DNA from: Gammaproteobacteria bacterium
GTDB lineage: Bacteria; Pseudomonadota; Gammaproteobacteria; Steroidobacterales; Steroidobacteraceae
Length of the DNA: 57,790 nucleotides
Direction of reading: 5' to 3'
Assembly (NCBI GenBank): GCA_028293745.1
Contig: JAQGOF010000231.1
Span: 1 to 57,790, forward strand
Position numbers and translations under genes: made by a program. Within the stretch, counting starts at the first letter, position 1, and each line of letters opens with the position of its first letter. Positions 16,462 through 24,446 of the stretch are shown piece after piece. The notes below the pieces were generated by a model. The model saw nothing but the letters and a program-made list of their open reading frames with translations, was not told the origin of the DNA and made no database searches.

Positions 16462-17517
16462 TCACCCGCCAATGTAGAACATTTCGACCTTGCGATGATC
16501 GCCAGGTGCTTGCCGCAGTTCGGCACGCTTCTCGCTGTATCGATCGGCGCGAGCCAGCCATACGTTGCGAATCGTCTCCAGAAGTTCGTCGTCGGTGGCG
16601 CCGCCGCGCAGCGCGTCTCGCAGGCTCGTCCCTTTGGTCGCGAACAAGCAAGTGTAGATCACGCCGTCGGAGGATAACCGCGCACGTGAGCAGTCCCCAC
16701 AGAAGGGCTGAGTCACGGACGAGATGAAACCTACTTCGCCGGCTCCATCGACGAAGTCGTATCGCTCCGCGACGTCACCACGGTACTCGCGCTCAAGCGG
16801 TCGCAGTGGCCAGCGTTCCGCTATGCGAGCAACCAACTCCTTCGAAGGAACAACGATATCCGGCCGCCAATCGTTCCGATTGCCGACGTCCATGTACTCG
16901 ATGAACCGTACAATGACGCCGGTGCCACGGAAGCGCTCTACGAGGTCGAGCGCGGTATGGTCGTTCAGGCCTCGCTGAATGACGGCATTGATCTTGATGG
17001 GATCGAGTCCCGCGCTACGCGCGTGCTCAATGCCGTCAAGGACGTCGGCGAGACCTCCGAAGCCGCCGCTCATGCGGGCAAAGACTTCGGGATCGAGGCT
17101 ATCCAGGCTGACCGTGATTCGCTTCAGACCGGCCGCTTTGAGTTCCGCGGCGTGCCGCGACAGGAGAACGCCATTGGTGGTAAGCGCGACGTCTTCGACA
17201 CCGGGTATTGCGGTGAGGTCACCGACGAGGTCAGAGAGGTTCGTGCGCAGCAGGGGTTCTCCGCCCGTGAGACGCAGCTTCCGCACTCCCAGTCGTACGA
17301 AGAGCCGAGAGAGGCGGACGATTTCGTCGAAGGACAGGCGCTCGTGGGACCCGAGAAACTTATAGCGCTCGTGGTATTTCTCACGCGGCATGCAGTAGGG
17401 GCAGCGGAAGTTGCACCTGTCCATGACGGATATACGCAGGTCACGGACTGGGCGGGCGAGGGTGTCTCGCGGGCTGTGCAGTTTGCTGAGGGGGACGACG
17501 ACTTCGGGTTTGGCCAT
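16462..17517 (-). CDS. moaA: GTP 3',8-cyclase MoaA (radical SAM)
   Basis: First step of molybdenum-cofactor synthesis: radical-SAM rearrangement of GTP. The 351-residue protein has the N-terminal SAM cluster motif CNFRCPYCM (Cys35, 39, 42), LRLTGGEPLLR, and the C-terminal second 4Fe-4S cluster ligands Cys273, Cys276 and Cys290 (CGDCSRARL...YTC). It ends in Gly-Gly, which is needed for activity in the family. ATG 17517 is chosen; the frame stays open to 17691 but the extension does not look coding, and no strong ribosome site is visible. That leaves 167 bases after moeA with no recognised gene. Confidence 0.94.
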   Translation of the reverse strand: MAKPEVVVPLSKLHSPRDTLARPVRDLRISVMDRCNFRCPYCMPREKYHERYKFLGSHERLSFDEIVRLSRLFVRLGVRKLRLTGGEPLLRTNLSDLVGDLTAIPGVEDVALTTNGVLLSRHAAELKAAGLKRITVSLDSLDPEVFARMSGGFGGLADVLDGIEHARSAGLDPIKINAVIQRGLNDHTALDLVERFRGTGVIVRFIEYMDVGNRNDWRPDIVVPSKELVARIAERWPLRPLEREYRGDVAERYDFVDGAGEVGFISSVTQPFCGDCSRARLSSDGVIYTCLFATKGTSLRDALRGGATDDELLETIRNVWLARADRYSEKRAELRQAPGDHRKVEMFYIGG

Positions 17518-17684
17518 GATCTGTACGGGGTTTACCACCGTGCCGCGGCGAATGCCAATACGGCGTCGGAGATAGGGCGAACCGAGGGCTATATATCCCA
17601 GCGTACATGGGTACGGCCGGGCGGTTACGCAAGCGGTGGCTGTGCGGGGGTTCGCCAGGCCGGCGGGAACGCCGGTTCTCGCCC

Positions 17685-18884
17685 TCACCACCTGTGGAGA
17701 CGGGTAACGAACCCCTTAGGGTAGTTGTTAGGCCCCGGGGGCAGCTCCACGAAACCGTCCGTGCCGGCAAGGGAGGTGAAATCGCCCGAGCCGTTCGTGG
17801 GGCAGGGTATGGCCCAGGCACGGCCCCAGTCGTCCACTTCGACGCGGATCGGCATGAAGAACGTCAGGCTGGTGCTGTTTGCGACCTCGCCGCCGAGGGC
17901 CATCTTTTCGGGCGGGAGGGGGTCCTGGCCCATGGCAGCAAACAGCGCCGGCAGGACATAGCGGGCAAGGCAGACAAATGTGGAAACGGGGTTTCCGGGC
18001 AGCGCGAACACCGTCGCACCCGAGCTCGCCACACCAAACCACATAGGCTTGCCGGGGCGCTGCGCGACCTTGTGAAATACGCTTTGCACGCCGAGCTCGT
18101 CCAACACTTTCGGGACGAAGTCGAGTTTGCCCATCGACACGCCGCCGCTCAGGACGAGAACGTCATGCGTCTCGAGGTGGAATTTCAACCTGCGTTTGAG
18201 CTCCGCCGCATCATCCAGCAGATGATCATCGGCAACCCGCTGAAAGCCGTGCCTGCGCAACGCTGCGACGATTGCATAGGCGTTGGATCGCCGGATCTGG
18301 TGCGGGAGGATCGGCTCGCCGGGCTCGATCAACTCGTTGCCTGTCGAAATGACGGCCACCATGGGTTGGCTGCTGACCCGGATGCGTGCCATTCCCGCGG
18401 AGGCCGCGATGGCAATTTCCGGAGCGCGCAGCCGGGCACCCGCCGAAAGTAACAGGGTGCCCTGGCGCGTGTCGGTGCCGCGGCGATGCACGTTTTGCCA
18501 GGGCTCGACCGTTACACTGGAGGAGAGCTCGGCCTCGCTGCTGTCAACCGTGATCTGCTCCACTGGCACGACGCTGTCGCATCCCGAGGGGATGACTGCG
18601 CCCGTCATGACTTCGATACAGCCAGTCGGTGCTGCAAGTGACAGCGGCGGGTCACCTGCAGCCTGCGTTGCCTGTATCCGCAGACGGCGGTGTCCGCGTT
18701 GGATCGAGTTGCTGTCAACGGCGATGCCGTCCATCGCAACCCGGTCGAAAGGCGGCTGGTCCCGCTCCGCGTAGATATTCTCGCGCAACACCGCGCCCGC
18801 ACATTGTGCGAGTGGCAACGATTCGATCGGCAGGCAGCTCAGATGCTGCCCGATCAGCTCGTCGGCCTGGGCGGGACTCAACAC
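17685..18884 (-). CDS. moeA: Molybdopterin molybdenumtransferase MoeA
   Basis: Inserts molybdate into adenylylated molybdopterin. The 399-residue protein is full length and shows PPFDRVAMDGIAV (about residues 44-56), MTGAVIPSGCDSVVPVE, RRGTDTRQG, the MoCF-like core with ISTGNELIEPG and LSGGVSMGKLDFV, and ALPGNPVSTFVCL, followed by the C-terminal beta-barrel domain. The start is GTG 18884, with AAGGGG overlapping the upstream gene's stop seven bases away. It probably shares a transcript with the small secreted protein gene before it and with moaA after it. No mog gene is visible in the window. Confidence 0.94.
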   Translation of the reverse strand: MLSPAQADELIGQHLSCLPIESLPLAQCAGAVLRENIYAERDQPPFDRVAMDGIAVDSNSIQRGHRRLRIQATQAAGDPPLSLAAPTGCIEVMTGAVIPSGCDSVVPVEQITVDSSEAELSSSVTVEPWQNVHRRGTDTRQGTLLLSAGARLRAPEIAIAASAGMARIRVSSQPMVAVISTGNELIEPGEPILPHQIRRSNAYAIVAALRRHGFQRVADDHLLDDAAELKRRLKFHLETHDVLVLSGGVSMGKLDFVPKVLDELGVQSVFHKVAQRPGKPMWFGVASSGATVFALPGNPVSTFVCLARYVLPALFAAMGQDPLPPEKMALGGEVANSTSLTFFMPIRVEVDDWGRAWAIPCPTNGSGDFTSLAGTDGFVELPPGPNNYPKGFVTRLHRW

Positions 18885-18891
18885 TGTAGCG

Positions 18892-19287
18892 CTACCCCTT
18901 GGACTTTTCGGCTGTCTTGGCTTTGTAGACCTTCACTTGCTCGTTGAAGCGGTCGGCTACGCTCTGCAGCTGGTCGATGGCGGCGTTGTGCTTTTGAACC
19001 TCGACCCGCTCGATGTCGTCCATGGCCTTCTTCTGCTCCGGGGTCGGCTTCTCGCCGGGTTTCGCCAGCTTTCCGACCGAATCGTTCCGCTCGAGTTGAA
19101 TGCAGGCGACGTAGGCGTTGATGGCTTTGTCATATTCCTTGACGGCCTTCTGTCCCTCGACCATCTCCTGGAGCGTTGCCGTATTGCCATCCGGAATGTG
19201 GTCGGGCGGCGTGGGATAACTGCAGTCTGCGTAGGCCGTTCCAGCCGACAGTACCGCAGTCCCCGCGAAGGCGATGAACACTTTCAT
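18892..19287 (-). CDS. Small secreted helical protein, unknown function
   Basis: A 131-residue protein with a Sec signal peptide (MKVFIAFAGTAVLSAGTAYA) and a mature start DCSYPTPPDHIPDG. The mature part has two cysteines (DCSY and YVACIQL) that could form a disulfide. A mostly helical, charged body follows (EMVEGQKAVKEYDKAINAY, KAMDDIERVEVQKHNAAIDQL) with a lysine-rich end. I recall similar IPDG-type unnamed periplasmic proteins in related bacteria but know no function. It lies seven bases upstream of moeA. Confidence 0.75.
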   Translation of the reverse strand: MKVFIAFAGTAVLSAGTAYADCSYPTPPDHIPDGNTATLQEMVEGQKAVKEYDKAINAYVACIQLERNDSVGKLAKPGEKPTPEQKKAMDDIERVEVQKHNAAIDQLQSVADRFNEQVKVYKAKTAEKSKG

Positions 19288-19358
19288 ACCGGAAATCCCC
19301 GTTTGTGACTGAACCGCTATCTTAGAGGCGCGGCGGCGCCCCCGGCTAGGCGGTGCGA

Positions 19359-19976
19359 CTACGCAGCGCGCTTCTTTCGCGCAGCGGCCGTGCCCGACGT
19401 CTTGCTGGCCTTGGGAGCGAGAAAGCAGGTCCGGCTGTGGTCGTTCACCACTCCGACGGCCTGCAGAAACGCATAGATGATTGTGCTGCCTACGAATCGA
19501 AAGCCCCGTTTCTTGAGGTCCTTCGAAATGCGGTCGCTCAGATCCGTGCTCGCCGGGAGACGCTCGCCGACGGGGCGAATACTGACGACAGGCTTGCCGT
19601 CTACAAAGTTCCACAGGTATCGATCGAAGGAGCCGAACTCCTTCTCGACCTGTAGAAATGCCTGCGCGTTGGTGACCGTGGATTCGATCTTGAGGCGATT
19701 GCGGACAATTCCGGCGTCCTTCATCAAGGCGGCACGCCGCTGGGCATCGAAGCGGGCGACCTTCTTGGGGTGGAAGGATGCGAAAGATTTTCGGTAGTTC
19801 GCCCGTTTGTGCAGGATGGTGGACCACGAAAGACCGGCCTGGGCGCCTTCCAAAGTGAGCATTTCGAAGAGGTGGCGGTCGTCGTGGACAGGGCGTCCCC
19901 ATTCCTCGTCGTGATATTGGATGTATTCGGGGTCGTCGAGCCCCGACGCCCAAGAGCAACGTTTCTTTTCGGCCAT
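19359..19976 (-). CDS. tag: DNA-3-methyladenine glycosylase I
   Basis: Base-excision repair enzyme that removes 3-methyladenine. The 205-residue protein aligns by eye with E. coli Tag: RCSWA at the start (zinc Cys), YHDEEWGRPVHDDRHLFEMLTLEGAQAGLSW containing the catalytic Glu, and GFRFVGSTIIYAFLQAVGVVNDHSRTCF with the C-terminal zinc His and Cys. The Lys/Arg/Ala-rich C-terminal tail is longer than usual. Start at ATG 19976, six codons inside the longest frame, because homology begins there. Unrelated in function to the following Moco genes. Confidence 0.94.
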   Translation of the reverse strand: MAEKKRCSWASGLDDPEYIQYHDEEWGRPVHDDRHLFEMLTLEGAQAGLSWSTILHKRANYRKSFASFHPKKVARFDAQRRAALMKDAGIVRNRLKIESTVTNAQAFLQVEKEFGSFDRYLWNFVDGKPVVSIRPVGERLPASTDLSDRISKDLKKRGFRFVGSTIIYAFLQAVGVVNDHSRTCFLAPKASKTSGTAAARKKRAA

Positions 19977-20049
19977 GGGCCGGACTCTAGCCAACCTCGG
20001 CCGCGGCCGCCACGGTCAGCCCTGCGACGGGCGGGCGGGGCGCCGATCG

Positions 20050-21735
20050 TCAGGCGGTGCGTTCGGCGTTTACGGCCAGCTCGACGCACATCTGCTCACG
20101 CATGGCGAACTTCTGTACTTTGCCGGTGACAGTCAGCGGGAACTCGGTAACGAACCGGATGTGGCGGGGGATCTTGTGCTGGGCGATCTGGCCGCAGCAG
20201 AACTCCCGGATCTCCTGGTCGGTCGCCGCTGTGCCGGGTCTGAGCTGCACCCAGGCGCAGACTTCCTCGCCGTATTTCTTGTCGGGAACGCCGAACACCT
20301 GCACCGCCTGGATTTTCGGGTGCTGGTAGAGGAACTCTTCGACCTCGCGCGGGAAGATGTTTTCACCGCCGCGGATCAACATGTCTTTCAAGCGGCCCGT
20401 GATGTTGCAATAGCCCTGCGCGTCGATCACTCCGAGATCGCCGGTATGCATCCAACCGGCGTCATCGATCACGTCCCGGGTCCGTTCCGGGTCGTTCCAG
20501 TAGCCCTTCATGACGGAATAACCGCGGGTCAGTATCTCGCCCTGCGAGCCGATGGGCACGACCCGGCCTTCAGGGTCCACGATCTTGACCTGCAGGTGCG
20601 GGTGTATGCGGCCAACAGTAGACACACGGCGTTCGATGGGATCGTCGGTGCTGCTTTGAAAGCTGACCGGGCTCGTCTCGGTCATGCCGTAAGCGATGGT
20701 GACCTGCTCCATGTGCATGTCGCGGATGACGCGCTTCATGATCTCGATGGGACAGGGCGCGCCGGCCATGATGCCGGTGCGCAGGCTCGTCAGGTCGTAG
20801 CTGGCAAACTCGGGATGCTCGAGCTCGGCGATGAACATTGTTGGTACACCGTACAGCACGTTGCACCGCTCTGCCTCGACTGCCTGCAGGGTCAACTTCG
20901 GATCGAACCATTCCGAGGGGTAAATCATGGTCGCGCCATGGGATACGCAGCTCAGGTTGCCCATGACCATGCCGAAGCAGTGGTACAGCGGAACCGGGAT
21001 GCACATGCGGTCGTTCACGGCGAGCTTCATGGCCCGCGCGACAAAATAGGCATTGTTGAGAATGTTGAGGTGACTGAGCGTGGCGCCTTTCGGGGAGCCG
21101 GTGGTGCCGCTGGTAAACTGGATGTTGACGGCATCGTCGGGCTGCAATTCACGAGCGAGCACCTGCAGGTTTGCGAAGTCCTGCGGCCGGCCGGATTTCA
21201 TGACGTCGTCAAAGTTGAGGCAGCCACGGCTTGGTTGGGTACCGAGTCGAATCACGCAGCGCAGCTGTGGCAGGCGCGCCGATCGAAGGTCGTTCGGCTG
21301 GCACTCATCGAGTTCGGGCGCAACCGACCGCAGCTCATCGATGAATGCAGTAGCCTTGAACCGCTCCGCGAGCACGAGCGCGCGGCAGCCCACCTTGTTG
21401 AGTGAAAACTCCAGCTCGCCGGCGCGGTAGGCGGGATTCAGGGTGACGAGAATCAGGCCGGCCTTGGCAGTTGCGAACTGGGTCAGTGCCCATTCGGAGC
21501 AGTTGGCCGCCCAGATGCCGATGCGCTCGCCGGGTGACAGTCCCAGGGCGAGGAGCCCGGCCGCCAGCGCGTCAACCCGTTGTTTGAATTCCGTGTAGGT
21601 CCAGCGGATGCTCTGTTGGCGTACGACGAGCGCATCGTTCGAGCCCCATTTGACGACACTCGCGTCCAGGGCCTGGCCGATCGTTTCGAATCGCAGCGGC
21701 GCGGTGTCCAATCCATGAACGAAGCTTGGTGGCAT
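20050..21735 (-). CDS. Acyl-CoA synthetase (AMP-binding, FadD type)
   Basis: A 561-residue ANL-family ligase that activates a carboxylic acid to acyl-AMP and then acyl-CoA. The P-loop FTSGTTGSPKGATLSH lies near residue 212, with YGMTETSP, the hinge HTGDLGVIDAQGYCNITGRLKDMLIRGGENI, and the catalytic C-terminal lysine region TVTGKVQKF. Gly-Gly-Glu-Asn-Ile and overall length fit medium- to long-chain acyl-CoA synthetases. GGGGGAAT just upstream supports ATG 21735. The gene is divergent from a LysR regulator 480 bases away, which may control it. Confidence 0.9.
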   Translation of the reverse strand: MPPSFVHGLDTAPLRFETIGQALDASVVKWGSNDALVVRQQSIRWTYTEFKQRVDALAAGLLALGLSPGERIGIWAANCSEWALTQFATAKAGLILVTLNPAYRAGELEFSLNKVGCRALVLAERFKATAFIDELRSVAPELDECQPNDLRSARLPQLRCVIRLGTQPSRGCLNFDDVMKSGRPQDFANLQVLARELQPDDAVNIQFTSGTTGSPKGATLSHLNILNNAYFVARAMKLAVNDRMCIPVPLYHCFGMVMGNLSCVSHGATMIYPSEWFDPKLTLQAVEAERCNVLYGVPTMFIAELEHPEFASYDLTSLRTGIMAGAPCPIEIMKRVIRDMHMEQVTIAYGMTETSPVSFQSSTDDPIERRVSTVGRIHPHLQVKIVDPEGRVVPIGSQGEILTRGYSVMKGYWNDPERTRDVIDDAGWMHTGDLGVIDAQGYCNITGRLKDMLIRGGENIFPREVEEFLYQHPKIQAVQVFGVPDKKYGEEVCAWVQLRPGTAATDQEIREFCCGQIAQHKIPRHIRFVTEFPLTVTGKVQKFAMREQMCVELAVNAERTA

Positions 21736-22215
21736 GGTATTCCCCCCTCAGGGAGCCTATCGGAAAAGCTCCTGCCTTTTCAGACATCCTAGGCCAGACA
21801 GCGTGGTTCTGACAGCCTGCTCCAGGGGAGTTTGCGGCTCGATCGTGAGCACACCTAACAGATGCTCGTTGCTGAGTCGCAACGGTTGGCGCCACAAGTA
21901 GCGCATTTCCCGCATTTCGCCAAACAGGGTGATGAAGGGTGACAGGAGTGTGACCAGCGGCCAGGGAAAGCTGTGCACTGCAATGTTGGGATTGCCGGCC
22001 GCGGCCCGGAGCGGACTGCGCTGTCGGCGGCGACTTTCAGGCGGCGCTCCATTTCCGCGCGGATCTTGCCTTTGCGAGTCAGCGGATTCTGTGGCGAGTC
22101 CTCACGGAGGATTGGGAAGGCGGATTGCGATGCAGGCCGGTTATCTGCCAGCCGTGGCGGCTGTGAACGGCAAAACAAAATTGCCTAAACCGGTGGTTTA
22201 GCTATATATATTTGT
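21736..22215. other. Divergent intergenic region, no clear gene
   Basis: This 480-base gap between the acyl-CoA synthetase and LysR genes probably holds both promoters. A 73-codon minus-strand frame (21757-21978, GTG start, no ribosome site) lies directly upstream of the synthetase; its third-position bias is only moderate, so I do not call it a gene. The only sharp structure is the palindrome and AT-rich element next to the LysR start. Confidence 0.5.
22185..22201 (+). promoter_or_regulatory. Inverted repeat at the LysR promoter
   Basis: CTAAACC (22185-22191) and GGTTTAG (22195-22201) form a perfect 7-3-7 inverted repeat. It is followed at once by TATATATA (22203-22210), a good -10 element, and the gene's ATG is at 22216. 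The repeat therefore covers the -35 to -10 spacer and may be an autoregulatory operator. Confidence 0.5.
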
Positions 22216-23103
22216 ATGACCACGGGGAGCCCGGACTGGAGCCTGTATCGCTCGTTCTTGAGCGTGTTGCGCACGGGATCCCTGTCGGCAGCGGCGCGGG
22301 AGGAGGGATTGACTCAGCCCACGGTCGGAAGGCATGTGGACTTGCTGGAGAAGGCCCTCGGGGTGTCTCTATTCACCCGCTCCCAGCATGGCCTATCCCC
22401 GACGGAGGCCGCTTTGGAGCTGCGGCCTTACGCGGAGAGCCTCGAGGCCACGGCGGCAGCCCTGGTGCGTGCAGCGGTTGGTCGCGCCGGCACGCGGGGG
22501 ACGGTGCGAGTTACGGCGAGTGAGGTTGTCGGGGCCGAGGTACTCCCGCCGATCCTGGCGAAGCTCCATGAGGCTCATCCGGAAGTTGTGATCGAGCTGG
22601 TTCTCTCGAACCGGACCGAGGATCTGCTGCTTCGGGAGGCTGACATCGCCGTGCGCATGGTCAGACCAACGCAACAGGTATTGGTGGTGCGACATGTGGG
22701 TGATGTGGAGCTGGGCCTGCATGCGCGCCGCGACTACCTCGAGCGGCGAGGTACGCCGTCGAACGTCGCTGAATTGCGCGGGCACAGCCTCATTGGCTTC
22801 GATCATGAAAATACATTTATCCGGTCGATCCGTGAGCGGGGTTTCGCGCTTGAACGGGGGATGTTCGCGCTGCGCAGCGATAGTGATCTGGCGCAGCTTG
22901 CGGTCTTGCGTGCCGGGTTTGGGATCGGCGTTTGCCAGGTAGGGCTCGCTCGCCGTAGCGCGGATCTCGTGCGCCTGCTGCCAAAGTCGTTTTCGTTCAA
23001 GTTGGAAATGTGGCTGGCGATGCATGCGGACCTTCGCTCGAGTGCTCGCTGCCGCGTGGTTGCGGATGCGCTTGCTGCGGGGTTGGCGGCGTATGCAGAA
23101 TAG
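22216..23103 (+). CDS. LysR-family transcriptional regulator
   Basis: A 295-residue LysR-type regulator. The winged helix-turn-helix occupies residues about 8-66 (YRSFLSVLRTGSLSAAAREEGLTQPTVGRHVDLLEKALG), followed by the linker helix and the periplasmic-binding-like effector domain (VRVTASEVVGAEVLPPIL onward, with LLLREADIAVRM and the FGIGVCQ turn). No ribosome site precedes ATG 22216, and the -10-like TATATA lies about seven bases upstream, suggesting a leaderless or nearly leaderless mRNA. Candidate targets are the divergent acyl-CoA synthetase and the downstream exported aminotransferase. Confidence 0.9.
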   Translation: MTTGSPDWSLYRSFLSVLRTGSLSAAAREEGLTQPTVGRHVDLLEKALGVSLFTRSQHGLSPTEAALELRPYAESLEATAAALVRAAVGRAGTRGTVRVTASEVVGAEVLPPILAKLHEAHPEVVIELVLSNRTEDLLLREADIAVRMVRPTQQVLVVRHVGDVELGLHARRDYLERRGTPSNVAELRGHSLIGFDHENTFIRSIRERGFALERGMFALRSDSDLAQLAVLRAGFGIGVCQVGLARRSADLVRLLPKSFSFKLEMWLAMHADLRSSARCRVVADALAAGLAAYAE

Positions 23104-23144
23104 GGGCACTTTCTAACTGAAGCCGCTGCCCGGGAGTCCCACCC

Positions 23145-24311
23145 ATGGACTTGAGTCGCCGTGAATTGCTGACTGCCTCTGCTGTGCTGCTGGCGAGCCC
23201 AAAGGCAGCCCTTTCTGGAGTTGGCCAGGCCGCAGGCGCCAAGGCTGCCGGGGCTGGCGCGCAGGCGGGGGCTGCCGTCACTGGTGCGGGCGCCGGCGCG
23301 AAGCCGATTGTGCTGTGCTGGAATGAGAATCCGTACGGACCCTCGCCGGCGGCGCGTGCGGTTATCAGCGGGACGATTCCAGGCGCTTGCCGGTATCCGG
23401 ATGAGGAGATCAATCAGCTCGTTGAGTTGCTCGCCCATACGGAAGGTGTGTCCGCCGACCACATAGTGGTGGGCTCCGGGTCGGGAGAGTTGCTGTGCGC
23501 CCTTGGGCTTCTTCACGGGCGCAACGGCGGAGAGATCATCGCCGCAGGCCCCACCTACGAGGAGCTGACCAACTACGCCAAACACGCTGGCGCGCAACTC
23601 AAGTTCGTGCCGGTCGACAAACAGCTCAATCACGATCTGACTGCCATGCGCGCCGCGGTGTCCGATCGGACGCGCGCCATCTATGTCTGCAATCCGAACA
23701 ATCCAACAGGGACGGCGATCAGTGCGGCCTCCATACGTTCATTTGTCGCGTCGGTGCCGGAGTCGGTGACGACGATCGTTGACGAGGCTTATCTCGACTT
23801 TGCCGACAGTAGCGATGTCCGGACGGTGTCGGACCTCGTTTCGGGTGGGAAGCGCGTGGTGGTCCTGCGCACGTTCTCAAAGATTCATGGAATGGCAGGG
23901 GTTCGGTGCGGTTATGGGATTGCACGGCCTGATGTTGCGGCCGAGATTGCGGCTGCGCGTATGAGCAGCCCCAATATTTTTGCTATGCGGGCGGCGCGTG
24001 CAAGCCTTGGCGACAAGGCATTTCTCGCCGATACCCGGCGGCGGATCATTGCCAGCCGCACCCGCATAACTGACGAGCTCACGCGCTTGGGGTTTGCGTA
24101 CGCCAAGCCGCAAACCAACTTCGTGTTCTTCGACACCGGCGCTCCGTTGGAGCGTTTCGATCGGTTCATGAAGGCGCGCAATATGCTGGTGGGCCGGTTG
24201 TTCGCGCCTTACAGCAATTGGTGCCGGATTACGATTGGTACTGAGCCGGAGGTTGAGGCGTTTATACAGGGGTTGCGGGCGTATGGAGGGAAGCGCGCGG
24301 CTGCTGCGTAA
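23145..24311 (+). CDS. TAT-exported PLP-dependent aminotransferase (HisC-like), second copy
   Basis: A 388-residue fold-type I aminotransferase related to histidinol-phosphate aminotransferase. It begins MDLSRRELLTASAVLLAS, a twin-arginine signal, then a low-complexity Gly/Ala stretch to about residue 60 before the enzyme starts (WNENPYGPSPAARAVI). Catalytic features: CNPNNPTGTAIS, VDEAYLDF and the PLP lysine in RTFSKIHGMAGVRCGYGI, plus the C-terminal RITIGTEPEVEAF. It resembles the aminotransferase at 7127 in architecture but has a shorter leader. It follows a LysR gene by 41 bases. Substrate and periplasmic location are inferred, not shown. Confidence 0.82.
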   Translation: MDLSRRELLTASAVLLASPKAALSGVGQAAGAKAAGAGAQAGAAVTGAGAGAKPIVLCWNENPYGPSPAARAVISGTIPGACRYPDEEINQLVELLAHTEGVSADHIVVGSGSGELLCALGLLHGRNGGEIIAAGPTYEELTNYAKHAGAQLKFVPVDKQLNHDLTAMRAAVSDRTRAIYVCNPNNPTGTAISAASIRSFVASVPESVTTIVDEAYLDFADSSDVRTVSDLVSGGKRVVVLRTFSKIHGMAGVRCGYGIARPDVAAEIAAARMSSPNIFAMRAARASLGDKAFLADTRRRIIASRTRITDELTRLGFAYAKPQTNFVFFDTGAPLERFDRFMKARNMLVGRLFAPYSNWCRITIGTEPEVEAFIQGLRAYGGKRAAAA

Positions 24312-24446
24312 GCGCTGTCCTCGGGGGAGGTTGATGTCACTGTGCTGCCGCTCGCGGCGCGAGCGAGCCGCAGGGTGTAACGGAGTCGTCACGTGAATGT
24401 AAGACGATAGCCAAAACACTCACAACCACCCCGAAGGGTCGCGCTC

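Noticed and set aside
17518..17684. Molybdenum-cofactor riboswitch upstream of moaA
   Set aside because: The 167-base gap could hold one, but I could not trace the conserved Moco RNA structure by eye. A covariance-model search would decide; a good hit would support, none would refute.
19921..21405. Long plus-strand frame opposite the acyl-CoA synthetase
   Set aside because: No recognisable motif, and the minus strand holds an intact AMP-binding enzyme with all signatures.
21757..21978. Small gene before the acyl-CoA synthetase
   Set aside because: GTG start without a ribosome site, no motif, and only moderate codon bias; kept only as a note in the intergenic entry.
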